A DNA stretch of 64,000 nucleotides from Ascoidea asiatica. Taxonomy: Eukaryota > Ascomycota > Saccharomycetes > Ascoideales > Ascoideaceae. The notes below the pieces were generated by a model. That model had not been told where the DNA came from. It made no database searches and was given only the letters and a program-made list of their open reading frames with translations. Below are positions 52,812-61,991 of the stretch, in pieces. Every line of letters begins with the position of its first letter. Positions within the stretch are counted from its first letter, which is position 1. The stretch lies in assembly GCA_001600695.1 (NCBI GenBank), contig BCKQ01000003.1:1525934-1589933 (forward strand), in the 5' to 3' direction. The position numbers and the translations under genes were made by a program.

Positions 52812-53399
52812 GTCTATTAGCAATATTCTAAAAAAAAAAAATAAATGAAAATAAAATGAAAGCTCAAATTGAATAGGGATAGTAAATTTGCTGGAGCTAA
52901 AGACAACAATATTCTAAACTATGATTATAATTATTCTGATTTGAAAAATATATAAAAGTAATGTAATATCTTTAATTGTTAATATTCCTGTGACTACCAA
53001 AGTATCAGACAACTGTTTTTTCAGTACAGTACCGTTGATTAAATATATTTATTGGTTCGTTAATAAAGTGCTATTGGTAACTGTTACGTACATAGCTAAG
53101 GCTGTTGTTATATTTTATTATTGTATGGTCGCCAGCTTTAAAGCTATTGGTGTTGAACACTTCAATTCTTATTCTTAACTACTGGGAAACACACCGGGTA
53201 ACACTGAATTTCTGTGTTGTATTCCGAGGCTAAGTTCCGGACATAGTACGGTTTACCGACTATAACACTTTCCTTATATGGATATTATATCCCGGTGTAT
53301 AAAATATGTATAACCTTTCTATTTAATGAAATACTGTATATTGTATAGAAATGTATATAGAAATATTAGAGAATAAAGAAATTTATATACTGTATGAAA
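52812..53399 (-). promoter_or_regulatory. SFB3 promoter / RRP5 3' flank
   Basis: About 590 bp between two minus-strand genes. A Reb1-type CGGGTAA lies at 53195-53201, about 385 bp upstream of the SFB3 ATG, within a less AT-rich patch. A 62-codon plus-strand open frame at 52990-53178 has no family features. Confidence 0.5.
53195..53201 (+). promoter_or_regulatory. Reb1-type site CGGGTAA
   Basis: Exact CGGGTAA in the intergenic space between tandem minus-strand genes RRP5 and SFB3. Such sites can insulate tandem genes by road-block termination and open chromatin for the next promoter. Confidence 0.45.
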
Positions 53400-56300
53400 C
53401 TATGCTCTATTATATTCGATAGCCTTGGCTTTAACATAGTCTGCTGCTTTATCATCTCCTAGTTTTTCTTCAAAACTTAACCATTTAGTAAAAAAGAATT
53501 TAGCTTGTTTTTTACTCATTTTTTTCTGTATTAATCTTTCAAATATTGCTTCAACATTACTTTTCTCTTTCTTTTTTATTTCTTGATCAATATAAACATT
53601 CCAAATATCTAATCTTTTTGGAACATCTGAAATTAATCCTTCAAATAATGTTCTTCCTTGTTCTGGGTCACCTATATTAAATTCAATTTGAGCAAATTTT
53701 TGAACAACACTAACATGATCTCTTTTTGGTAAAATAGTTAAAGCCTTTGATAAAATTTCATGTGCTTCATCATTTCTATTTTGAAATATTAAAAATTCTC
53801 CAAATCCAGACCAAATTAATGGATCTGAACTAAATTTTTTAATCATAACTTGATATAATTGTTTAACTTTATCAAATTTTTCTGAAGCTTTGAAAATATA
53901 TATCATTTTTTTATGAATTGTTAAAGAATCCATATATTGACATGCTCTTTTAAATGTATCATCTAAAGTTTCTTCGGTACCAAATGAATTTTCAAGATTA
54001 AGTAATGCAATCCATACATTTAATTTCTCTTCTTCCTCTCTATAATTTATTGAATTTAAAGCTCTTTCTCCAATTTCACGAGCTTTTTCTGCTTCACTAA
54101 GTGATAATTGAAATCCCATATATCCAATCCATAAAGTTGATGAATTAGGTTCTCCAATTAATAATCTTTCAAAATCTGCAACGGACTGAGGTGCACGAGA
54201 GTTTAATTCTTCTGTTTTATCTTCAACTATCTTACGAGACTTCTTTTTCTTTTTTCTTTTATTTGTATTCATAAAATCTTCATTATCATTACTTGATTCT
54301 TCTTCTTCTTCTTTTTCAACTTGATCTAAAACATCTGCTGTCCAATCAAATCCATTTGTACTTAAACTTAAAGCTTTTGGCTCTTTTTCAATTGTAGACA
54401 TACTTTCATTTTCTTTAGTATTTGTTTTATCTACTTTAGATTTTTCTTTACTATCTGAATCCGAATCTGAATCCGAATCTGAGTCTGAATTAGAATCTGA
54501 ATCTGAATTAGCATTTGGATCTATCATATCAATATCATCATCTTCAGCATCATCGTTCTCCAAAGTTTTAGATTCAACTTCTTTTTTTTCAACTTTATCA
54601 TCATCATCATTATCAGAATCATCATCATCCTTAAAATAAGAAGCCTTCATTCCTAATGAGATATTTCTACTAACCTTGTTTAATCTTAGTATTTTAACTT
54701 TAACTTTATCTCCTTTACCAAATAATTTTGTTGGATCAACTGATTTTCCATCTGAAATTTCACTTACATGACATAATCCACTAAGAGATTCAGTTTTATC
54801 TAAATTTATAAATACACCAAAATTTGTAACGTTTTTAACAGTTCCATCAAAAATATCTTCAGGTTTAAGATCATTAAAACTTTTTGGTATTTCTCCTTCA
54901 ACAATTGATTTTTTAATTGCCATTGAAATTCTTGAATTATCAGTTGATGAAATTATTTTACCTTTAATTAAATCTCCAACTTTATATAAACTTTTCCAAT
55001 TTTCAACATATGAATCTGAAATATCTGAAATTCTAACAAGTGCAGAAATATTTTCACTAAGATTAACAAATAAACCCAATTTTGTAATACTTTCTACATA
55101 ACCTCTAACAATATCACCTTTTTTAATATCTTTATAAGAACTTATATATTTATCTTTACCACTCTTAGATAAATCACGTAAAATTACATGTATTTTATTT
55201 CTAGTATGATCAATAGATTTAACTATACATGGTAAAATATCTTTGCTATGAAAAACCTCTTTGAAGTTTTGATCATAATTATCAAGAGCCTCGGTAATAT
55301 AACAACTAACTTGGATATTATTCATCATCAAATTAACATATCTTTGTCGAAAAGACACCACTTTACAATTAATAATATCACCTTCTTTTAAATCTTCAAA
55401 AGATTTATTAGACAATATCTTTGAATCTTCATCCACATTATCATCATCATTATTAGTTGATTTGGAATTTTGTTCTCCTATTTTAAATATTTTAGATATA
55501 TTTTTTTTAGATTTTTTGGAAATATTTGGAGCTTTTAATGAAATAAAAAATCTTTTTTCATCTTCACTAATACTTGAAATATAGCATTCAATTGATTGAT
55601 GATTATAATAGATCTTATCCAAAGGTAAATGTTTATTAGAGCTATTCAATGCATCCTTTGCCAACATTAATCCACAAACTTTATCACCAAATCCAATAAA
55701 TAAACCTGTTGGAGTTATATTTCTAATATAACCATGAAGTTTAGTTCCATCCAACTTTAATTCAGAGAAAGATTTTGGAAGTGTTTCAGAAATAGCATCA
55801 TTTATGAGACTCTCTTTACAAGTGAAATTAAATGTTAAATGTCTAATTGATTCAAGACATAAACATTTAATCTTATCTCCAGGTTTTATTTTCTTTAATA
55901 AATTTCTATTTTTTTGTTGTTCATCATCAGAAAGATGATCAACATCAATTTCTCCAGAAATTCCATCTTTTGCAAAATCAAGAGAAACTCCAGATTTTGA
56001 TTTTGTCCTTACAATTCCTTCAACAATAGTTCTTCCAGTAATAAATTTGGTTGTTTTGTCAAAAAAAATATTTTTAGTGGAAGTTTCTGATATACATGTT
56101 AAAAATAATTTTTTTTCTTCAACATTTACTTTCGATATTGTTACTTTTAAAGATTGAAAAAGTTTTAAATGATCTTCAGGTTTATTAACAGTGGCTTCAC
56201 TTATTTTAGAAGCTGGAAGATAACCAACTACACCACCAGCAAATGAAACTAAAGCATATTTATTTTGAAGTGAAAAAACAGTACCAACATATTGATCACC

Positions 56301-58169
56301 TTTTTTAGCATCTTCATATTTACTTAAAAGTCCAGATTCAGAATTAACAATTAATTTTCTTAAAGTTACAATAGCAGTATTTTTTTTATTTAAGATTTGT
56401 AATACACGACCTTTAACAGTTGAACCAATTTTAAATTTTCTTTCTGGGTAAACTAATTTTATATCACTAATATGATTAGAAGGAACTAAACCTTGAAATT
56501 TATCAAAAATTTGAATAATCATATTTTTATCATTAGAATCTTTTTTTTTACTATCTTCAAATCCTAAAATTTTTCCAGTTACAACTTCACCTATAGGAAT
56601 TTGAGATAATTCTAAATATTTTAGATTAATTATTTTTTCTTTCAAAGTTAATAAATAATTATTATCAATTGGATCAAACTTTAAGATTCTTGCTTTATGT
56701 TTACTACCAATTTTTAAATCTGATAAAGTTGTATCAGAACTACTTATTTTAACTTTTCCTAAGATTGAAGAACCTAAATTAAGATAAATATATTTTTGTT
56801 CAATAGCTTTAATTTCAGCTTCTTCAAATATATGACCAATTGGAAAAGATTCTAAAGGTTGAAATAATTCTTTTTCATTTTTTTCTTTTAGACTAATTAT
56901 TGTTGGTAAACAAGATAAATATAATTTTTTTGAACCATTTGTAATATAAGAAGCTAAAACTCTTGCTCTAATTTTAGAACCAATTTCAAAATCATTTTTT
57001 AATTTTTCAGAATCAAAAATATTTAAATGAGTTAAATTTATTGAAGAATTAATTAAACCATATGCATTACCAATAATACCATTTAAAGTAGTTTTTGAAA
57101 TAATTAATTCAATTAAATTACCAGGTACTACACTATCAATAGTTGAAATTTTTGTAAGTAAATCTTCATTTTTTTTTTTCATATTAAAAGCAAATTTTAC
57201 AAAAATTGTTGGATTTTTAAAAAATTTTATATTTAATAAATATATTGAACCAATTTTTTGATTAAAATCAGATAAATTTAAAGAATCTGAAATTTCAGAT
57301 TTATTTAAAAAAGCATTAATACCATCAATACCAATATTAAATATTATACCATGATCTTCAATACTTTTAATATAACCTTGAATTACTTCATTTTTAATAA
57401 AATCATCTTCATTAAGAGATTTATTAACCATTGACGGTTCTATGGATAAATGAATCATTTTATGTTTTATTTCTTTAGTTTCTTTGATTTCTTTTTTTGT
57501 TGTTATTGTCTTTGTTGTTTCTGGTTTTAATACAATTGCTCTAAGCCATTGACCAATTTTAAAAAGTTTATTTAGATTTGGAAATTGAATTTTATTTTTT
57601 TTATCATTTTCAATATCTTCATCAAAATTATCAGATTCATCTTCATCTTCATCTTCACTATCTGAGTCATTGTTATTTTGATATTTATCAATTTGATTTG
57701 TAATTATATCAGAAATATTTGCTATTGATACATAACCATTTAAACCATCAGGTAAAGAAAGAATTAAACTTAATTTATTAATTTTAGTAATTTGACCTAA
57801 TACTAAAGAATCAGGAGATAATAATTTTATATTTAAATGATCAACAAATAATTTAGAAGTATTTCCTTTATTAGATGAATTATCTTCAGAATTTTTATTG
57901 TTTTTTGAAATTTTTTTCTTTTTTTTTTTTGGTTCAGAAGTTGATTTAGAAGTTTCCTTTGATTTTGATTTTGATTTTGAATTTGAAGTTTCAAATAAAA
58001 CATCTTTTACAGCTTCATTTGCAACTTCTTTAATTTCAAAAGGTGTTAAAAGTGAAGCACCACCTCTGGGAAATGAAACTTCTGCAGTTTTTGATAAAAC
58101 TGAAGGTACCTTTGGTTTATCATCATGATGATCCTCAGATAATTTTCTTTTTCTTTTCACTTCAGACAT
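53400..58169 (-). CDS. RRP5: Rrp5, S1/HAT-repeat ribosome assembly protein
   Basis: A 1589-residue protein with the Rrp5 plan: an N-terminal basic region (KRKRKLSEDHHDDK; KKKKKKISKN near 80), a row of about ten to twelve S1 RNA-binding repeats from about residue 110 to 1200 (e.g. GLVPSNHISDIKLV, VGYLPASKISEA, ALVRISDISDSYVENW, GLCHVSEISDGKSV), an acidic linker with (SD)n runs near 1205-1260, and C-terminal HAT repeats from about 1325 (SVADFERLLIGEPNSSTLWI; AEKAREIGERALNSI; TILPKRDHVSVVQKFAQIEF). Rrp5 is needed for processing at A0-A3 and for both ribosomal subunits. The N-terminus with FPRGGASLLTPFEIKEVANE is a conserved Rrp5 signature. Saccharomyces Rrp5 is 1729 residues. It is divergent from the SET6-like gene. 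Confidence 0.95.
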   Translation of the reverse strand: MSEVKRKRKLSEDHHDDKPKVPSVLSKTAEVSFPRGGASLLTPFEIKEVANEAVKDVLFETSNSKSKSKSKETSKSTSEPKKKKKKISKNNKNSEDNSSNKGNTSKLFVDHLNIKLLSPDSLVLGQITKINKLSLILSLPDGLNGYVSIANISDIITNQIDKYQNNNDSDSEDEDEDESDNFDEDIENDKKNKIQFPNLNKLFKIGQWLRAIVLKPETTKTITTKKEIKETKEIKHKMIHLSIEPSMVNKSLNEDDFIKNEVIQGYIKSIEDHGIIFNIGIDGINAFLNKSEISDSLNLSDFNQKIGSIYLLNIKFFKNPTIFVKFAFNMKKKNEDLLTKISTIDSVVPGNLIELIISKTTLNGIIGNAYGLINSSINLTHLNIFDSEKLKNDFEIGSKIRARVLASYITNGSKKLYLSCLPTIISLKEKNEKELFQPLESFPIGHIFEEAEIKAIEQKYIYLNLGSSILGKVKISSSDTTLSDLKIGSKHKARILKFDPIDNNYLLTLKEKIINLKYLELSQIPIGEVVTGKILGFEDSKKKDSNDKNMIIQIFDKFQGLVPSNHISDIKLVYPERKFKIGSTVKGRVLQILNKKNTAIVTLRKLIVNSESGLLSKYEDAKKGDQYVGTVFSLQNKYALVSFAGGVVGYLPASKISEATVNKPEDHLKLFQSLKVTISKVNVEEKKLFLTCISETSTKNIFFDKTTKFITGRTIVEGIVRTKSKSGVSLDFAKDGISGEIDVDHLSDDEQQKNRNLLKKIKPGDKIKCLCLESIRHLTFNFTCKESLINDAISETLPKSFSELKLDGTKLHGYIRNITPTGLFIGFGDKVCGLMLAKDALNSSNKHLPLDKIYYNHQSIECYISSISEDEKRFFISLKAPNISKKSKKNISKIFKIGEQNSKSTNNDDDNVDEDSKILSNKSFEDLKEGDIINCKVVSFRQRYVNLMMNNIQVSCYITEALDNYDQNFKEVFHSKDILPCIVKSIDHTRNKIHVILRDLSKSGKDKYISSYKDIKKGDIVRGYVESITKLGLFVNLSENISALVRISDISDSYVENWKSLYKVGDLIKGKIISSTDNSRISMAIKKSIVEGEIPKSFNDLKPEDIFDGTVKNVTNFGVFINLDKTESLSGLCHVSEISDGKSVDPTKLFGKGDKVKVKILRLNKVSRNISLGMKASYFKDDDDSDNDDDDKVEKKEVESKTLENDDAEDDDIDMIDPNANSDSDSNSDSDSDSDSDSDSKEKSKVDKTNTKENESMSTIEKEPKALSLSTNGFDWTADVLDQVEKEEEEESSNDNEDFMNTNKRKKKKKSRKIVEDKTEELNSRAPQSVADFERLLIGEPNSSTLWIGYMGFQLSLSEAEKAREIGERALNSINYREEEEKLNVWIALLNLENSFGTEETLDDTFKRACQYMDSLTIHKKMIYIFKASEKFDKVKQLYQVMIKKFSSDPLIWSGFGEFLIFQNRNDEAHEILSKALTILPKRDHVSVVQKFAQIEFNIGDPEQGRTLFEGLISDVPKRLDIWNVYIDQEIKKKEKSNVEAIFERLIQKKMSKKQAKFFFTKWLSFEEKLGDDKAADYVKAKAIEYNRA
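54440..54520 (-). repeat. Hexamer repeat encoding (SD)n in RRP5
   Basis: A run of GAATCT/GAATCC hexamers on the plus strand, encoding alternating Asp-Ser in the acidic linker between the S1 and HAT halves of Rrp5. An acidic linker at this place is normal for Rrp5. Confidence 0.8.
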
Positions 58170-59027
58170 TATTTATAAGTTCAGTTCAAATTGTTTGGTA
58201 TTAGGAGAAAAGATGCTTTAAAAAATCTCCTAGTTTTATATATTATAATTTGAAACTTTTTTGAATGAAATAAGATAAATTGGTCAAAGAGATTCAAAAG
58301 ATCCAAAGATCCAAAGGGTGTTGAAAAAAAAAAAATTATTCAAAAATTGAACTGAAAAAAAAAAAATTATCGGAAAAACATGGTTTTTAGACCGGATCTG
58401 ATTGAAACTACTTTCCATGTTCCGGCACCGCCTTTAAATCCATAAATCACCAGCCACAAGCAGTAGAGTGTAATATTATGTACTTTAAGGTAAATCATAC
58501 TGCCACGTACATATATTTAATGATTTCAATATACACTCACATTATCTCACCTTTGACTACATGCACGTGTTTGTTTTTTATAAATTTTTATTTTTTTTGT
58601 TGCGGAGAGAAATCGCGCGGTTTTCACTTTGCGATTGGTGCTAAAGGAATAAAAAATAAACAGAAACGAATAAAAAGACTAAAAGTGACGAAAGAAAAGC
58701 AGAGGAAGCAGGATCTTTTTGCCTGGCTTTGCCAAACAGGTGAAAAAGTGAAAAAATAAAAAAAAGTGAAATTTGAGGAAGTGAAAAAAAATAAATATTT
58801 AAAATGGTGAAAAGTTTTGTTTTGTTTTATTTCTGGTTCTGTTTCTCTTTCTGTTGTTCAGTGACAAATTTCATTAGTATTTATTATTAAGAAACAGATT
58901 GTGTTTTATTATCAGTTCAATAAAAGTAACAATCTTGGTGGTAGTGGCAATAGTATTTCAGTTTATTCAATGAATACCATAACACTCAAATTGCTTATTA
59001 ATTTATCAGATAATTCAAGTTAGAAAC
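58170..59027. promoter_or_regulatory. Divergent promoter region RRP5 / SET6-like gene
   Basis: About 860 bp. It contains two A-runs (58323-58336 and 58354-58367), ACCGGATCTG at 58391-58400 (also found in the MCM3 promoter), and a GC-richer part at 58580-58740 with CGCGCGG. AGTGGCAAT at 58943-58951 resembles a PACE variant but is weak. The 93-codon open frame at 58478-58759 lacks family features. Confidence 0.5.
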
Positions 59028-60578
59028 ATGTCCACTGTTGATTGTTCTTCACAATCATCATCATCTTCGTCGTCGTCGTCGTCTTCATCATCTTCTTCAT
59101 CATCATCAGCATCTTCATCTTCTGATGATGATAGTGCGCCGCCGCCGTCGTGTCATCAACAATATCACCATCAATATTCGGATATAGCTTTATCAACAGA
59201 TTCATTAAATGAATCTTCAAATGAATCAATTACAACTATTTCTTCTTTTCATTCTCAAACTTCCTTATCAACATTTACTTCATTTGAATCATTAAAAGAA
59301 AAACCAATAAATTTATTGTCATCAATTGATAATGATAATATAAATGATATAAATAATTGTGAGATTTTTAAAAAAAATGAATTTTTTAAAATTATTGAAA
59401 CTAAAAATTCAGGTAGAAGTTGTATTTCAAAAACTTTTATACCAAAAGATACAATAATTTTAATTTCAAATATTCCATTATCTTTTACAATTTTTTTAGA
59501 TTTTAAAAAAGAAATTTGTAATAATTGTTTTAATTATAAACCAAATAAATTAAAAAATTTTAATAATTTTAAAAATGATTTATATTTTTGTAATGAAATT
59601 TGTTATAATGATTTCATTAAAAATTATTTATTTAATGATTTGAATAATTTAAATTTATTTAATTTAATTTATTCAAATTATAAATTTATTAATAATTCAA
59701 AAAATAATTCAAAATTAATTACTAATGAAGATAATTATAATGATATTATTAAAAAAATTTCAATTAAAAATCTAGATAATATGAATAATAATAATAATAT
59801 TAATAATAATAATGAAGAATTTTTAAAATTGATTGATTCAATTTGGTTAAATTTTTCAAATGATTTAGATAATTTTATAAATATTAAATCAAATGAAAAT
59901 AAATTATTTAATTTACCTTTAATTGATGAAATTGAATATTCTTCAATTAAATTTATCTTAATTTATTTAATTAACTATTATAATAATAAAGAAAATAATG
60001 AAATGAATGAAAATATTAAATTATTTAATATTTTACAAAATAATGAAATTGAAAAAATTAAATCAAATCCATTATTATTAATTTCACAATTAAAAATTTA
60101 TAAATTTTTTAAAATTTTATCAATTACAAATAAAAAAAATAAATTTTTAAAATTTTTCTTTAATTACAATTATAATAGTAGTTTATTCATAATTAAATTA
60201 ATTAGAGATATTTTAGGTAAAGAATATGGAAATTCATTTGGAATTTGGGAATTACCAATTTCAGAATCTCCATTAAATTTTTCAATAAATTCAAATTTAA
60301 ATTTTAATGAAATTTTTAATTATGATTCAAGAGAATTTTTTGGATTTTCTTTATATCCTGAATGTTCATTTTTTAATCATTCTTGTGATCCAAATTTATT
60401 TAGATTTAGAATTAAAAATAAATTATATATTAAAAGTTTAATTGATATAAATATAAATAATGAATTATTTATAAATTATGGTAGTTCAATTAATGATAAT
60501 TATAATGAAAGAAAAAAAATTTTATTAGATCAATGGTATTTTAATTGTCAATGTTCAAAATGTTTCTCAAAAATTTAA
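59028..60578 (+). CDS. SET6: SET6-like MYND-SET protein lysine methyltransferase
   Basis: A 516-residue SMYD-type protein. A Ser-rich N-terminus (residues 5-35, then acidic) precedes the split SET domain. SET begins near residue 120 (KIIETKNSGRSCISKTFIPK), followed by a zinc knuckle CNNCFNYKP...LYFCNEICYNDF at about 163-195. The C-terminal SET core has GNSFGIWELPI near 405, FFGFSLYPECSFFNHSCDPN near 435-456 (cofactor-binding NHSCDPN) and LFINYGSSIND near 480. The post-SET cysteines CQCSKC are at 508-513. This order and SFGIW...FFNHSC fit Set6 of budding yeasts, whose substrate is unknown. The core is expanded with Asn/Ile/Lys-rich insertions (about 200-400); Saccharomyces Set6 is 373 residues. 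The ATG at 59028 is the first. Confidence 0.78.
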   Translation: MSTVDCSSQSSSSSSSSSSSSSSSSSSASSSSDDDSAPPPSCHQQYHHQYSDIALSTDSLNESSNESITTISSFHSQTSLSTFTSFESLKEKPINLLSSIDNDNINDINNCEIFKKNEFFKIIETKNSGRSCISKTFIPKDTIILISNIPLSFTIFLDFKKEICNNCFNYKPNKLKNFNNFKNDLYFCNEICYNDFIKNYLFNDLNNLNLFNLIYSNYKFINNSKNNSKLITNEDNYNDIIKKISIKNLDNMNNNNNINNNNEEFLKLIDSIWLNFSNDLDNFINIKSNENKLFNLPLIDEIEYSSIKFILIYLINYYNNKENNEMNENIKLFNILQNNEIEKIKSNPLLLISQLKIYKFFKILSITNKKNKFLKFFFNYNYNSSLFIIKLIRDILGKEYGNSFGIWELPISESPLNFSINSNLNFNEIFNYDSREFFGFSLYPECSFFNHSCDPNLFRFRIKNKLYIKSLIDININNELFINYGSSINDNYNERKKILLDQWYFNCQCSKCFSKI

Positions 60579-60833
60579 TATCAGAAAGAAGATTTAAATT
60601 TGGATATACAGTATATTTATTGGTATATAGGTATATAGATCAGGACACTATTTAGACAAATACAGGACATATATTATCAGGACAAGTATATAGGACAAGC
60701 TAAAGAATATCCACAAAACTGGCGATAAATTTGAGGAGAGATAATATCACGTGAGTGCATTCAAAAAAACCAAACACAAAACAAACAAAACAGAAAAAAA
60801 AGCTTTAAAACAAGATGAAAACAAGACACAAAA

Positions 60834-60872
60834 GAAATATTCAAACGAAATATTCAAACGAAATATTCAACC
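60834..60872 (+). repeat. 13-bp tandem repeat GAAATATTCAAAC
   Basis: Two perfect copies and a third with one change (GAAATATTCAACC), then GAAAC. It is about 1.1 kb upstream of the permease ATG and 255 bp after the SET6-like gene. Each unit contains GAAnnTTC, which resembles two inverted heat-shock-factor nGAAn blocks. Confidence 0.8.
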
Positions 60873-61389
60873 GAAACATTGTAAATAAGTGACAATGATA
60901 GCAATAACAGTATCTCAGATGCAAGAAATGAGGGCTGGTAATCGAATGAACTTCAGAAAGTGGTTGAATGAATGAAAATCCAGCTTGGTATGGAGTTGTG
61001 GTGGTTCAATACAATTTAATTCAATTGGTGCTTTTTAACCCACTTCTCCTGATATCTCCCTATGGTCTCAGATTGACACTAAAGTTACTGCAAATTCAAA
61101 TTTCAGGAAATTTTAGTATTATTTATCATTAAAGCAGCATAGGAGAAATGGATAACAACTTATACGTATACTCTAGTCACGACTACTTCATCTCTTTCAC
61201 TTTTATTTTATTATTACCCAAAGTATTTCAAAGTATTTCATGGTGTCATTATACATTCGGAATTTTTAAAAAAAATGGAATAATATTTTCATATTTGTCT
61301 CTTCGGCTTTCAAATTTTAGTATCTTTTTACTGCTTTACTGGATTATTTCTGCCAGTAAATCCTATTTTGTCTTATCTTTGATGTGGGG

Positions 61390-61400
61390 AAAATCCGGGG
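61390..61400 (+). promoter_or_regulatory. Mig1-like site
   Basis: AAAATCCGGGG matches the Mig1 pattern of an AT box followed by (G/C)(C/T)GGGG. A second GTGGGG occurs 6 bp before it. Mig1 represses MAL and other sugar genes on glucose, so the site fits the downstream permease. About 590 bp before the ATG. Confidence 0.5.
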
Positions 61401-61991
61401 TACTGAATAGTGAACACTTAATTATATTATAATATAAATAATATTATAACCTTTATTGGAATATTAACCTTAGATATCATTTACTTTAACCGATATTACG
61501 AGGCCATATAATATAAAAAAAAGTATACTTCATTAGACTAAAATAATTTCTGGTTTTTCTTTAAATCGGGCTTATTCATAGTTCTTTTTTTCAAATTTAT
61601 CAAAAGAAATGCAGATAACATAATCTTATAATTTTTCTCTATCAAATCCATTGGTCATTATTTATTTTAAATGTCTACAGATAAAAATCAATATCATACT
61701 TTTTTGTGAAAAAACTTTAAAATTTCTTCAATCTATGTTTTCCTTTCATTTCATTACTCCTCATTGTATTTTAATTATCTAGTTGAAAAAGAATATTATC
61801 AGATATTCTTATAAAGATTTGAAAAACTATTTTTCTTAATAATAATTTCGTTATGTTATTCTTTATATTTTTCCTATATATAACATCCATTAAACCCTTT
61901 TTTTTGGTTTAATTTTTATTTTTTTTTCTTTTTCTATTTATTTCAAAATATATTTCAAATTGAATAAACAAATTAAAATATCATAAAAATA

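Larger units (their letters stand above)
60579..61991 (+). promoter_or_regulatory. Upstream region of sugar permease gene
   Basis: About 1.4 kb. It contains an E-box TCACGTGA at 60747-60754, a 13-bp tandem repeat at 60834-60872 and a Mig1-like AAAATCCGGGG at 61390-61400 preceded by GTGGGGA. A hydrophobic 94-codon frame at 61148-61432 is not called. The last 120 bp before the ATG are T-rich then A-rich, as in strong yeast promoters. Confidence 0.5.

Noticed and set aside
52824-52850. TTTTTTTTAG acceptor-like sequence before SFB3
   Set aside because: No donor or branch site upstream; the ATG at 52811 gives a complete family-length protein.
61148-61432. 94-codon hydrophobic open frame upstream of the permease
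   Set aside because: Phe/Leu/Ile-rich composition follows from T-rich DNA; no family resemblance and it lies in the expected promoter.
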